Source: Agroathelia rolfsii
Lineage: Eukaryota; Basidiomycota; Agaricomycetes; Amylocorticiales; Amylocorticiaceae
Assembly: GCA_018343915.1 (NCBI GenBank)
Contig: JABRWF010000001.1
Span: 5,580,001-5,644,000 of the forward strand
Reading direction: 5' to 3'
Length of the DNA stretch: 64,000 nt
Part shown: piece by piece, positions 39,701 to 50,931 of the stretch
How the letters are laid out: every line of letters starts with the position of its first letter
Position numbering within the stretch: the first letter of the stretch is position 1
Made by a program: the position numbers and the translations under genes
The notes under the pieces: model-generated
What the model was told of the DNA's origin: nothing
Database searches by the model: none
Seen by the model: the letters and a program-made list of their open reading frames with translations, nothing else

Positions 39701-39807
39701 CCAAGAGTAATGCAAGTGCACTCGGCAGCACTCTATCTACTCAGCATGTTACAATGGCCGCCTGCATCATCCTTCCGTTGCTAACAAGCATGATCCTTGT
39801 GCTCTGA
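36728..39807 (+). CDS. Secreted GtaA-type glutaminase 2
   Basis: Fourteen exons (36728-36919, 36984-37088, 37150-37788, 37852-38073, 38130-38337, 38392-38465, 38523-38717, 38809-38883, 38947-38963, 39017-39093, 39149-39175, 39232-39291, 39351-39542, 39635-39807) give 751 residues. Signal peptide MRLCKMFGSTFLIAWSLLFA is followed by the family landmarks PLAVKSPYLSAWM, ILGWAGYIRVDD, FTMDAGPVTLNVTFLNPVEA, FTLGHVRDPLAQYIVSDG, VHDLGSVYPNATGHND and VGGHLALLG. The tail is Ser-rich with a hydrophobic end (MAACIILPLLTSMILVL), a likely GPI signal. Most middle exons have the same lengths as in copy 1. Differences: copy 1's exon 2 is here split by two introns, and copy 1's exons 11 and 12 are fused here. 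The intron after exon 9 begins GCAAGT, a GC-AG intron; copy 1 has GT at that place. Function as for copy 1: release of glutamate from glutamine at the cell surface. Confidence 0.88.
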
Positions 39808-40168
39808 TCAAATATATTTGGCGTGCGATTACGAAAGACGATAATCCAGACGTTTGCTATCGCCCATACTAAGGACAGTCTGAATCAATTTTGTTTTATT
39901 GTATCTTGATATCTGCTATCGGGGACATGGCGAAAACTTCTTTTCACGCATTCCATTCATTTTTGTACATACCGTTATTTATTCTTGTTAACATTATTAA
40001 AACTGTTCGTGCGTATGATATCGGTATGGGATAATTCTGTTGAGGTTTCAATATTTAACTCGACATTATGAATGAGTCGGTTGCGGTGTAGCACGAGCTA
40101 AGAGAAATGGTAGAAAGAGTTGAGAGAAGGGGGGAGGGGGGATGATACAAACAGTGCCAGAATTGTTT
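39808..40168. other. Convergent intergenic region
   Basis: 3' flanks of glutaminase 2 (+) and F-box gene 1 (-). A G-rich patch lies at about 40128-40142. No gene. Confidence 0.5.
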
Positions 40169-41888
40169 CTATCTCTCATCATGGTCTTTGCCTCTTTGTG
40201 CAAAAACTAGCTCTTGCAAGCATTCCCATCCCTCAGCACTCCAAAATGACCTAGTCTTCTCTAAACGTGGGAACGAGCGCGAAACAAAAGAAGCTAGCTC
40301 CTCAAGTTGATTCACTGTCGTGCGAAGGATGCTAGGTATATATGGTGAAACGAACGGTGTGATAGCAATAGCAGGAACCTGAGGAGGTGATTCATTATCA
40401 ACGGGATACGCGTAGAACCCATCAGCACGAACGGTAGTCTGAGCGGTGATTGCATTAGCTTCAAGATACTGGTATGATGCGCTTGACGATACGGGAAAAG
40501 CAAGGGGAGGATGAAGTAGAGGTTCCGTCACGACTCTAAACTCAACCAGCTTCGGATGATGGCTAGAGAAGTGGGCTAAACCACGAAACGTTGGTCGGGA
40601 GACCATAGATCTGGGCGGTGTTTCATCCTCATCCACGTCAACCAGTGTATTCGGCCTGCGTCCATTTATCACGAATTCGGTTAGATTCGGCCACGATGCG
40701 GCTAGATTGGACATGACATCATCTGTGAGGGCAATGTGCATGAATAAGTTGAGATTAATTGTGCGTAAGCGTAGAAGGGCTGCTAATGCAAGCAAAAACT
40801 CGTTCGGGAAAGTAGAAACGTTTGCAGTATGCTCGCTATCGCCCGAATAAACCTTGAGCAACATAAGTTGGTGATGGATACTCGAGTGAGCCAGCTGTGT
40901 GGCAAAAGACATAAAACTACTCGGCGATGCATCCAGAAAGAAACTGACATCGAGCGAAGAAAGTGCTGGCTTGAATGCGTCAAGAAAGTTGGTGGCTACA
41001 TCCAGCGAATCCCAAGTGTATAGGCTCAATGATCTCAATGACTGGAAGAGGTGTCGATCGCTGGGATTTTTTTGTATACAGGCCAAGTCTTTGCTTGATA
41101 TTTGAATTTTAAGACTCCTTAAAACGGGCAATAGCCCGATGAGGACAACCGTGCGTCCTACCGTGTCTGAGTCCGAGCCCTGCCAGGGAGGAGACCACAG
41201 ATCAAGATGGGTTAACATTTTCCAATCTCCGTTTATTCCTTTTTTTGCATCAAAGAGCAGTTGCGATAGAATAGATTGGTGGCGACGAGGGTATGCAAAT
41301 GATAGGTCAAGGGTTTGAACAGAAGGTCGCATAAATAACTTGATCATTGATGCAGCTTGTTCGTCCTCGAATTGAATCGCCAAATGACGCAAGCGTGGTA
41401 AGAGCGCTGTTGCTTCGGGATTCTCCGAGAAACGGAGTAGCACTTCGAAGACGTTGGTATCAACACCAACGTTGCGTGTAGAGTTGCGAGAAAAGTTTTT
41501 TAGGATAAGATTTCTAATGCGAGAGGCATAAAACCGAAAACGGTCTCCCGTAACATCATTTGACGCGATCGGACGACGTAAATGCTGCATTATGTCATCT
41601 TTGAGTCCACGAATACTGATCTTTTGTGTTTAAAAGACATACCAGCTGCTTCGGAACACCGTAATCACCTGTGCTTCTGATCTCCCAGTTATCTTGCGGT
41701 AATAGTTTGAGTATGGGGACAAGCGAGAACTGGGTACGCCAAACGCCATCCAAGGCGGGCTCGGACCAAGCACGACAGACCACCGCAGCAGTCACTAAGG
41801 GTATAGGTATTTTTCCCGATTGATACCCTTCATCCAGAAAGTTGAAGATGCATTCGAGGATTTCTGGGATCAATAAGCATGCATGCAT
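40169..41888 (-). CDS. F-box / LRR-like protein 1
   Basis: Two exons (41888-41643 and 41584-40169) encode 553 residues. The N-terminus is an F-box of the Agaricomycete type: CLLIPEILECIFNFLDE, then VCRAWSEPALDGVWRTQFSL, after which LVPILKLLP leads into the LRR-like body. The second exon opens with DRFRFYASRIRNLIL and continues as irregular leucine-rich segments (LPRLRHLAI, SLRSLSLYTWDSLD, LTEFVING). F-box proteins bind Skp1 and bring substrates to SCF ubiquitin ligases; the LRR-like part would choose the target. The ATG at 41888 directly begins the F-box; a splice acceptor-like TTTTTAG sits just upstream, so a short first exon is possible. It is the first of three same-strand paralogs (40.2-46.9 kb). 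Target unknown. Confidence 0.78.
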
Positions 41889-42673
41889 GAGAGCTAAAAA
41901 GTCCAATTTTTATCGAGATGTTACTGAAGTTTCACATAATCGACGTGATGGTGTCTCACAATTCTTTGAAGGACGATGTGATGTCTAGGAACTCGTTGGA
42001 GCCGGGTTGAATTTACAAAAAGACAGATTTCAAGGCTCCTATTTACATTCCCTAGAAACGAGTTTGGGGCGAGAAATCAAAGGAGGAACCAAGTCTAATA
42101 GTGGTAGATCATGTTCTTTTTTAGTTTCCCCAGTTTAAAACCGGCTATAGCAAGACTCAGAGAATGCTTGAGTCGAGAAAGCATGTTGCCCCAACGCTAG
42201 GCTCGCCAGTTTAGGACCCACAGACGGATGATAGGTTGTTTTTGCTCATGGTAGTGTTCCTACTAGTGTGTGTTGATTCTATATCCCTGATGTGCTGGTC
42301 CGCTAATCACTAGCCCCCGGTATTCACTTCTGGGGATGGATTTCGGTGACCCAGTCGGACTTTACACAAGCATGAAAACATACAACACCGCCAAACGAAC
42401 CGGAGAGAAGCAAGTTGTTGCTGGAGTCCAATCACGAAGGCTGTCACCGTGAGTCTCCCTCAGACAGACTCCGACGTTTGCTGACGCTCTGGCCCAACGT
42501 TATTGGTATACTTTCAAGTCTTACAATCGGTTCAATGTCACGAAATTAAATAGCTCTATACTCATTATCCCCTTGATTATACTGTCAATGAATCCTGTTT
42601 CTACATGCAACCTCATTTAAGATCATTAAGAGAGATATAGAAAAATACTCGGTACTATAGTAGTAATAATTAG
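41889..42673. other. Intergenic between F-box genes 1 and 2
   Basis: Promoter of F-box gene 1 and 3' flank of gene 2. No gene seen. Confidence 0.5.
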
Positions 42674-44387
42674 CTAAATATCACCCCCGCCCGTCCGCAA
42701 AAGCAGAAGCTCTTGCAATTGATCCCATTTCGGAGCCTCCCGACGTGGAGTTGCCGAAACCCTCTCCAGCCGCGGCAGAAAATGTTCAAGAAACAAGTCA
42801 AGCTGCTCAAGCTCGTCGACCGTAGGCACGGGAGTCTTGTAGATGTGCAACGAAAGAGGCGGGACGGGTAAAGGTATGGATGGGCTGTCTGTGCTTTTCG
42901 TAAAGCGTGATTTTTCTTGATCGGAAGCAGCTTCAGAATCCGAATTGTTCAGCGACGTCCACAGAGTAGGAAAGGGAAGGATGCGCCGGTCGACTTCGAG
43001 GGCAAGTCGACTCAGTTTGGGACATTGGGCACAGAAATTCGCTATGCCTCGGAATGTCGGCAAAGGATGCACAGGCACAAGCATCCCCTCGTATCCAGGC
43101 GGTGGTGGCGGCCTGAACCCAACCACGTCAAACATGGCCAGATTCGGCCAGGACGGCGCCAGTTTGGATAAGATCTCGTCCGTAAGGCAAACCCGGTTAT
43201 ACAGACGAAGATGAATCGTATGTAGGCGTGGCAAAGCCGTTAGGGTGGAAAAGAACTCGTTCGGGAATGGGGGAAACTCTGTGGAATCGCAGAAGCCTGG
43301 GCTGAATTTCAGACTTTCGAGTTGGTTGCATATACTCGGGTGGGCAAGCTCAGCAGCAAATTCGAGGAAGCTGCTTGATGAGACGCCTAGGTAGCACGAA
43401 ACCTCCAAGGAAGTTAGCCTCGGCCGGAATACGACGAGGAACTGGATGGCCTCTTTCAAAGACGCCATGATGTTGTGGATAGTCAGCGATCGTAACAATT
43501 TGAAAAATTGATCGGTGCCACAGTGATCGTGTATACAGGCAAACGTCTCGCCCGAGAGGTTGATACTAAGACTTTGCAAAGCGGGTAGCCTTCCGATGTA
43601 AGTGAGTGCATGTACTCCCGTATTAGGTCCTGCCAGGAAAGAGTTGTACAGATCAAGATGAGTTAGCGATTTCCAGTCCTCGCTGATGCTGCCATCCAAG
43701 CCTGAAACTAGTTGTGGTAAGATGGAATGGTAGCAATGAGGAAGTATCAATGACAGTCGAAGATTTCGTACAAACGGCCGCATGACAAGCTTGAATATCG
43801 AGATATCTGATGTCGGTTCTTCATTCTCAAAGGCCATGTCCAAATGGTGCAGAAATGGCAAGAAAGGTGCTGCCTCTGAATCCTTGAAGAAACGGGACAG
43901 TGCCTTTGCAAAGTTACCGTCTATGTCAATCTCATGACATTGAGATCCACGATTTAAGATAAGGATCCTTATACGGGATGCGTAAGACCGGAAACGGTCC
44001 GCCATGAGATCTTGTAACTCTAGTCGGCGGCGCAAGACCTATCTCGTTTTGCATTGGGCCTTGTACGCCACCAGACTCGAAGAACACACGTACCAGTGTC
44101 CTAGAAACTTCGAGGCCATATCTCTTCTTCACCTTTATCCCCCAGCTATCCGGCGGAAGTAGCATGAGCAGTGGGACGAGCGACGACTGTGTATGCCATA
44201 TCAAGTCCAATGCCGGGTGGGACCAAGTACGACAGACTAGCGCAGCGGACAGCAAGTTCTCGTACGCGATTTCTTCAGACTTCCATGAGTGGCTGTCTCT
44301 GGACCTGTCCTCCAAAAAATCGATAATGTAGCGCAAGATCTCAGGGATAGAAAGGCATCTATGGGCGGCGGCTGATGAAATTGTCAA
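42674..44387 (-). CDS. F-box / LRR-like protein 2, start unclear
   Basis: Two exons are clear: about 44387-44094 and 44038-42674 (the second encodes 454 residues plus stop). The F-box reads CLSIPEILRYIIDFLED, then LVCRTWSHPALDLIWHTQSS and LLMLLPPDSWGI. Exon 2 begins VLRRRLELQDLMADRFRSYA and continues with leucine-rich segments (LPFLHHLDMAF, LRSLTIHN, LHTIHLRLYN, WPNLAMFDVVG). At the place where genes 1 and 3 have their first Met (MHACL, MHTCL), this copy has AHRCL, and no in-frame ATG follows until well inside the protein. The coordinate 44387 is an in-frame TTG; a real start would need an upstream exon joined at the TTTCATCAG acceptor just before the Ala-rich codons. Either that exon exists or the copy has lost its start. 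Confidence 0.65.
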
Positions 44388-45201
44388 CTTTTACTGAGAT
44401 GTTCAGACACAACAATAGGTTCTGCTTACGCTGATGATATACCGAACCTATTAACTTAGAATGCCTACCGGTTGAACGAGGCTCACGAGTTGGAAAGGTA
44501 GACATTTTGTTTCACTCTTCCACGGGCGTTTCTTGGCGCCTGAATGAGTAGGATACCAATGCTGAACATGGCCACGATAATAAATGGATACCCCACAGCT
44601 TCCATCTTGGCCTGCCATACCATGTCAGTAATCGCCGTTAGAGCTGGCCCTGTAGGGTCGTATTAATGAAACCCGTCGCATGTGGGTTGTGTACCACTTG
44701 CCAACTTGTACAATTGTAGATCTACACGGCGTTCTTGATGCCTTCTAGTCTACTAACTGATAGCATTTGGTCCTGGGCCCCAGTGTCAAGGATTAAGCGC
44801 TATCATGATAACAGTCACCAAGAGTATATTCGTATAATTGCGACAGTTGAGAGTAGAAGGACGGTGATGGAATCATGCAAGGCTTTACGCGTGACGTCCA
44901 TCGTCCATATAATGGCATGTGCCTTCTGCCCAAGCAATATTGTACCGATAACACATACTTATTCCAAGGACCCAATAATATTCTAATCGAAATAGCTGTC
45001 TACTAAACATATCACCGAGAGCCCATAGGGGTCAAATATACCAGGTCTAACATAATAAAAAGAGCACTTGAAATATACTACTGTAACAGCCGTTGAGACT
45101 CTAAAGACCCGACCCCATGAAGAAAAGAAACGAAAAACAGGACGTACAACAGCCGCCTCCCGGGCGCGTTGGAAAATAAAAGGCGCAGAAGATGATATAG
45201 A
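44388..45201. other. Intergenic between F-box genes 2 and 3
   Basis: No gene is supported. A plus-strand open frame at 45068-46048 overlaps F-box gene 3 antisense and is a shadow. Confidence 0.5.
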
Positions 45202-46943
45202 TCACACGCGGCCGCCTTGCGCAAGCACAAGATCGTGCAGGCGATCCCAACCATCCCGACGCATCATCGAACCGATCCACTTCAATCGCGGGAAGGAGCG
45301 AGAAAGGAGCGATGCGATCTCCTCTAGCATGTCCACTGGCGGAGGCGTGTTGAGAATGTGCAACATCACGCCCGGCGTAGAAGCTGTGACAGGCAGCTTC
45401 TTCTGGCTCTCCTCCTTCTCGTGTTTCATAGCGTCTATTGGTGGAGTGGTGTTAGTATCGGCGGCAGGGATCAGTGACGATGACGGAGGAGGGCAAAGCT
45501 GCGTGTTGATCACGAGCTCGAGAACAACCAGCTTGGGGCAGTGCGTGCCAAAGTGCGCCAGGCCCTGGAACGTCGCCGGTGCAATAGCAGGTGCGGCGAG
45601 CCGGCCTTCGCCATCGGCCCCGCGGATGACCGGGCGGCGACCAAGCACGCTAAAGCATGTAAGTTCCGGCCAGGACGATGCCATCTTGCACAGAACATCG
45701 TCCGTGAGACAGAGTTGCATGTCCGTGTTGAGCTTGATCGAGTGTAAACGTGACAAGGTCGTGAGTGAGAGGAAAAACTGGTTGGGGAGAGGAAGCAAAA
45801 TGAATTCGGTATTATCCTCCATACGGCTTGAGGTAACGTCAAGGGTCGTGAGCCGGTTTCTGAGGCTAGGATGTGCCAGATGCGCGGCAAAAGATACAAA
45901 GCTGTTGGGCGGCGTTGGTTGGCAATATGCAACATCGAGTGAGGTCAGTCTTGGTCGCAACTTGCCGAGGAAGTTGGTGGCTACGTCTAGTGATTGGAGA
46001 GAGCGAATGGTCAGCGACCGCAGCGAGAGGAAGAGATCCTGGTCATGATTTTGTATCCCGTCAATGCATTCATGTGAAAGGTAAATGCCGAGGCTGTTCA
46101 AGGCAGGCAAGGATCCAATAAACGTGAGTGTGCGGCCGTCGAGCAGCAATTCCGAATTAGGGCTTATCCAACGACTGGTGCACATGAAATCGAGATGAGT
46201 CAAGGATTTCCAGTTCCCCGTTAGTAGCATTAGCTCCATCTCGGGTAGCGCGCCTGGTGGATAGGCGAAGGAGAGTTCACGAATATTAGATCCATGCTCC
46301 GAGCTAGAAAGAAGTTTCGGCAGAATACAGTCGTGTTGAGCATTCTCGAAAGAAAATTGAAATGCCTGGATGGACGGCCGCATGAAAAGCTTGACCATCG
46401 AAGCCGCTTGCGCATCTTCATAGTGGATTTCCAGACGATGTAGACGTGGTAAGAGTGGTGCGGCATCTGCCTCCGTCAGATGAAGCAGTGCTTCGAGTAC
46501 GCCGTCGTCCAAACCAAGTTTGGGTCTAGAAAAACCTTTCAGGATCAAGACCCGGATGCGAGAAGCATAGAACCGGAACCGGTCTCCTGTAATTTCACGT
46601 AACTCGAGCGGGCGGCATAAATACTAAACAACGCCCCAGAGTCAGTCATAATAGACGGTTCAAAATGACACGGGCATACCAGTTTCTTTAATAGACCAAT
46701 GCTGTCCATATCCCGTATCTCCCAGCTGTCTCGTGGCAGTAGCTTCAGCAATGGGACGAGCGAGAACTGTGTGTGCCAAATGGCATTCAACGCAGGTCGG
46801 GACCAAGCATGACATACTACTGCAGCAGTCAACAAGTGTGTGGGTATCGAGGATTCGTCTTCAAACAGGTCTTCTGGGTCCCTATCATCCAGAAACTCAA
46901 AGATGTAGTCGAGGATTTCCGGAATGGCAAGACATGTGTGCAT
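45202..46943 (-). CDS. F-box / LRR-like protein 3
   Basis: Two exons (46943-46680 and 46623-45202) encode 561 residues. MHTCLAIPEILDYIFEFLDD begins the F-box, followed by VVCHAWSRPALNAIWHTQFS and LLKLLPRDSWEIRD, very like genes 1 and 2. Exon 2 starts YLCRPLELREITGDRFRFYA and carries leucine-rich repeats (LPRLHRLEIHY, LRSLTIRSLQSLD, LTTLDVTSSRMED, WPELTCFSVLG). The C-terminus ends in a Trp-containing segment (RDGWDRLHDLVLAQ) also seen in gene 1. This exon is notably GC-richer than gene 1. Role as for the family: a probable SCF substrate receptor, target unknown. Confidence 0.8.
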
Positions 46944-47246
46944 AACAGCTGGGATAGTTAACAATTATGATTTCTACACGCTATATTTGAAAGTTTCCTT
47001 TTTTTGGCTTACAGGGTCTGGTAGACAGCATAATGTGAATAGACGAATGCAAACAGGCTTTGCGGTCCTAAGAACGATACCAGTCGTTGAGTATATATCT
47101 AGTTGCCATGGGAGATATTAGGGCATACAGTAAATTAGGCTTTGAAGGGTGTCTAATTAAGGAGAAAACGTAGAACCAAAAAGTAAAGAGAAAACGAAGA
47201 GCAATCCTAGAGTATTGAGAGCGTTGATAACAGCAAGTCCGTCGGC
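46944..47246. other. Intergenic, no gene seen
   Basis: Upstream of F-box gene 3 and downstream of a possible small minus-strand gene. Confidence 0.4.
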
Positions 47247-47585
47247 CTATGGACGTGTCGGCGGCTTGGGGATACCATGAGCGGCAAGTGCTTGATTCTC
47301 CGACAACACCGGGCCGCCGCCTAGTTTCCTGAGGGTTGGGTGAGGTAAAGCAAGGGCATGAGTTCTGATATTCCTTGTGGGGGGTGCAACTTGGAGTTGA
47401 AACTGGGATGAAAACATGGCGGATGGATGGCTCAGAGACTTGAGATGATGGTGGACGGCAAGCAAGAAAGATGAAGAGCAAAAGAACAGAGCAATTGCAA
47501 TTGTCGTCAATGACGTCAATGTTACTGGCCCAGGCCTCAACTGGCCACGGAAGCCATCCGCAGCCTCAGCACAGAACTCATGCAT
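47247..47585 (-). CDS. Possible small single-pass membrane protein
   Basis: An intronless 112-residue frame starts at an ATG (MHEFCAEAADGFRGQLRPG). It has one strong hydrophobic helix at about residues 21-45 (TLTSLTTIAIALFFCSSSFLLA), then a basic and proline-rich tail ending HGIPKPPTRP. Base composition is balanced rather than AT-driven. It lies 150 bases past the thioesterase stop on the same strand. I recognise no family; it may be chance. Confidence 0.35.
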   Translation of the reverse strand: MHEFCAEAADGFRGQLRPGPVTLTSLTTIAIALFFCSSSFLLAVHHHLKSLSHPSAMFSSQFQLQVAPPTRNIRTHALALPHPTLRKLGGGPVLSENQALAAHGIPKPPTRP

Positions 47586-47734
47586 ATCTCAAAACAAATA
47601 AATATGACATTAGTATTGCGAAACTATTATGTGACTCTGTATCTAAACAATTAGATCGATATCCCTTCTCGAAGACCCCTATATGTAGTTGGTGTATAGT
47701 TGAAGGAAAAGTGACTGTTGCTTCCAATGACGCA

Positions 47735-48748
47735 TCATGATTTGACCACAGGTATTTTTCCAGCCTCCGGTACCGCCGGGGGCTGCAATGGTTCACCGAG
47801 TGAACGGCGAACACCAGAGTTACTCAACAGGTTGGCGTAGCGGGGCTGAACAAAGGTAGCGCTGCAAAAAAGAACATTCAGCATAATGTATCACCGGTAC
47901 AGACGATGACGAGTTCATGGCTGACCCAATTTCAACCAGCACCTGTCCACTAAGGTCCTCGATCGTGCCTGCTACCTTGGCCTTTCTACCTTCTAAGCTC
48001 AGCAGCCTCGTTCTCAATACCAGGAACTGGATTCCGATGATTGATGAGACAGATCGTAGATAGACTTGATAAATTCTCGACAGACCTGATCAGCCTTGGT
48101 TGGCTTTTTGTAGTTGATCTCCAGCTTGGCAGTCACGCCAATTTTATCAGGCAAATTGATAATCGCCTGCCTACCCAGCGCCTCATCAGCCAGCGTCGCC
48201 AGAAGACCGCCATGGATGATCCCATCGTGCCCACAGAGCGCACGTCCGGCATGCAGCACGACAATCGCCTCGCTCTCGTCCTTGCGAACCCATGCCCACG
48301 GTATAAGCCCAAGCTTGCCGGCACCATGCAGAGTGCCCGCCGTCAAGTGGTTGTTCCTCCTGATCTGGGGAAGAGCAGCGTATGGCCGTGTCTCGTACCA
48401 TTTATCTTGATCTGCCGATGCACGAAGTGTCTGCAGAAGGGGAAGCTGCTGCAACTTTTCTTCCAGCAACCGTTGCTCCTCTAAAGCTTGCAGCGAATCC
48501 GGATCCGGTGGGGGAGGTGCAGGTCGGGGGAACAGGAGCGAAATTGTCTCTGGTGGGTAAACAGATCCAGCAGCATATGTGGCCAGACCAACTGTAGCTG
48601 GCAGTGCAATGCGAGACACCCTGCCTCGTCTAGGGGCAGTTGGATGGTGGTGGCCGTGTGCGGTGTGACGCCCCGTAGTTGAGTAAGGGCGCTCAAGAGC
48701 AGATTGCACAGAGCGTGCAAAGCGACGCAAGAGCTGACTTGACGACAT
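47735..48748 (-). CDS. Mitochondrial-type hotdog thioesterase (THEM4/4HBT-like)
   Basis: Three exons (48748-48086, 48026-47926, 47861-47735) encode 296 residues. The N-terminus (MSSSQLLRRFARSVQSALER and PYSTTGR) is Arg/Ser-rich without acidic residues, like a mitochondrial targeting peptide. A short hydrophobic stretch (LPATVGLATYAAGSVYPP) follows. The hotdog domain occupies about residues 145-255, with HAGRALCGHDGIIHGGLLAT and LADEALGRQAI; the HGG-helix is the usual thioesterase signature, as in acyl-CoA hydrolases of the 4HBT family. LEINYKKPTKADQ, then FLVLRTRLLSLEGRKAKV, continues the fold across the first intron. Such proteins hydrolyse acyl-CoA thioesters in mitochondria. The gene is divergent from the phosducin-like gene, sharing about 310 bases of upstream DNA. 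Confidence 0.82.
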
Positions 48749-49059
48749 TGCTGCTGGCTGTGAGTGCGTTTGTGGAGACGAAGATGGTGGTAGCTGGCTG
48801 TAGTGGCAGCGTCAGTCCAAACCCCAAGGACATCATAAGCAAGCGGCACCGGCAATAACCGGTCCGGAGCGAGCCCAATGTCTTCACTGGCGCGATCACC
48901 TATGAGGCACTCAGGCTGAAACTTGAACACACTGGCACTTTCCATTTGTAAATTGACCTGAATTACTACTCGACGATGGTACATAGACTTGGTTCTCAAC
49001 ATTCATGCACCCGTAACTAACTTCCCCTTGTTGGATAATTATTTTTATTATTATCCAAG
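48749..49059. promoter_or_regulatory. Shared divergent promoter region
   Basis: Lies between the thioesterase (-) and the phosducin-like gene (+). The missing first exon of the latter should be here. The 49036-49058 stretch is T/A-rich with a candidate acceptor ATCCAAG. Confidence 0.45.
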
Positions 49060-50302
49060 TTTGAAAACATCGAAAACCTCGTCCTCTCTGGCCAGTTATT
49101 CAATGCTTCCGAGGGCCCCTCGTCCCCACCGCGCACACCCTCGCCCGACCATGGCTGGCACGACGACGAGCTGAATTCCGAGGATGAAGACAACAACGAT
49201 GCGCAGTCGCATGGCCCCGGAAACGAGAAAGTCCTAGGCGAGAGCACTGGAGGCGCTGGCATCGGTATGGGCCCCGGTCGCACCGGCGTCAAGGGTGTCA
49301 TCCGCGATGCTGACGAAGCCAAGGCAATCGCCAGCGAACAGAAAGCCAGGGAGGCTCGAGAGCTGGCCAAGAGGATGGAGAAGGCTAGTCTCGGAGGCAA
49401 GACATTCCTGGAGGAGGAGAGGGAAAGGATGCTGGACAAGGAGAATGAGGAGGGCGTATCATCTCAGAAGCAAAGAGATGTCTTTGGTAATCGCAAGGCG
49501 GCTCGCTTCGGCCATCTGAGGGAAGTGGGTGTCGATGGGTTTGTCAATGCTGTCGAAATGGAACAGAAGGGAGTTTGGATTATTGTGCATCTATTCGATG
49601 CAGTAAGTTCCCTTTTGTCCCATTTACTTTGCTCATTAGCACTCGAATTGGATACCCTTCCAGTATCAAACCGGAAGGCTATTTTCTTCGCTTGATCCCT
49701 TTCTGTTATTAGTTTCTAGCTGTGTATCCATTTTTTGATCATCCATAACTGATCATCAGGCCTTTTAGACTCTCGAGCGATGTTTCGTTCTTGACGACAC
49801 GCTATCCAGGCTAGCAAGGGCATACCCCAGCACAAAATTCCTTCATGCCCGAGCAGCTTCTTTAGGGTTCGCCTCACGGCCCAAAACTAGGAAGGACACT
49901 GGTTTGTTGAATCAGACTTTTCTCTGAGAACATTAACGGCGTTGCTGATTGCTAGATATTAGCACCTCTCAAACCTGTACGCTATGAGGACGAAGAAGAC
50001 CCCTACGAGGACGAGGACGAGACTGAGACTGATTTAGATATGCTACCCACTATGCTCGTCTACCGCGACGGCCAACTCGAGTATAACTGGGTTCGCGTAG
50101 ATTGGGAAGCCGGCAGGAACGGTATAGAAGAATTCTTACGACAGTGAGCCAGTTTCATTCTCCTAATTTTCTTGTGCTTATAATACACATCCACCCCCGT
50201 TTTCGTAGACATCACATCCTTGGTGCCCGTGAGGGACCTTACGACGAGTCTAGCCAACTTCCGGACTCGGATGATGATTATGACGACGAAGATGATGATT
50301 GA
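49060..50302 (+). CDS. Phosducin-like protein
   Basis: Four exons (49060-49602, 49769-49901, 49963-50143, 50209-50302) give at least 316 residues. The visible start FENIENLVLSGQLFN matches the family N-terminus, but no in-frame ATG precedes it (a TAA lies at 49036), so a short first exon upstream is unresolved. The thioredoxin-like domain follows an acidic linker: GNRKAARFGHLREVGVDGFV, WIIVHLFD, CFVLDDTLSRLARAYPSTKF and LPTMLVYRDGQLEYNWVRVD. An acidic tail (DSDDDYDDEDDD) ends the protein. The conserved GPGRTGVKGVIRDADEAKA segment is typical of fungal phosducin-like proteins, which act in the cytosol as co-chaperones of the CCT chaperonin and help assemble G-protein beta-gamma dimers. The first exon in the coordinates is therefore partial. 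Confidence 0.82.
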
Positions 50303-50931
50303 TTCCATCTGAGCACATCTTTTTTTTTTGTCACTATGTCTGCGACGCTACACGCAACTATTACCACGACTCCTCAGCGGATAGGTCATTGCAAGGTCGA
50401 TGAAAATATACTCTTGTATTTTGCCACAGCCAGGGATTGAAATTTGTACATATAATCGGAAATATAGACATCAGATACCTTATTCCTTTTGGAAGGTGTT
50501 GCATGGCAAACACCATCTTCAGATCACACTCATCATTTACGATGCTATGCAATGCATGATCAACAGCGGTGCAAAAAAAACAATGTAGGTCAGTAGATTG
50601 AAAGGAACAACATGTAGGCTTCATCGAAATCATGATCCTGGGGTAAGGCCGGTCAAGGGTCCTAGAGATTAGCACATTTGGGATGCAACCATCATCCGAC
50701 GATGGATTTGCAAAAGTATACTTAAAGGTGCCTTGCCGGGACTGTGTCCAGCCAGGCAGCTGGTCTCCCCAAGCATTCTTTTTCTTCTTCACAGTCTCAT
50801 CTATTTTCATTTCGTTTTGCCTAGTGCAAGGTATGCCCACGCCTAAAATCCTTCTTAGTACTTGTTCTTACCGAAACAACTAATATCGGTATTCCCGGCT
50901 TACCTTTTAGACAAGCACTACTAAATTCGTT
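50303..50931. other. Intergenic, no gene seen
   Basis: 3' flank of the phosducin-like gene and the promoter of the next gene. No RNA or coding feature recognised. Confidence 0.5.

Noticed and set aside
45068..46048. 326-residue plus-strand open frame
   Set aside because: It lies antisense to F-box gene 3, whose translation matches its paralogs. The frame is a GC-rich shadow without family resemblance.
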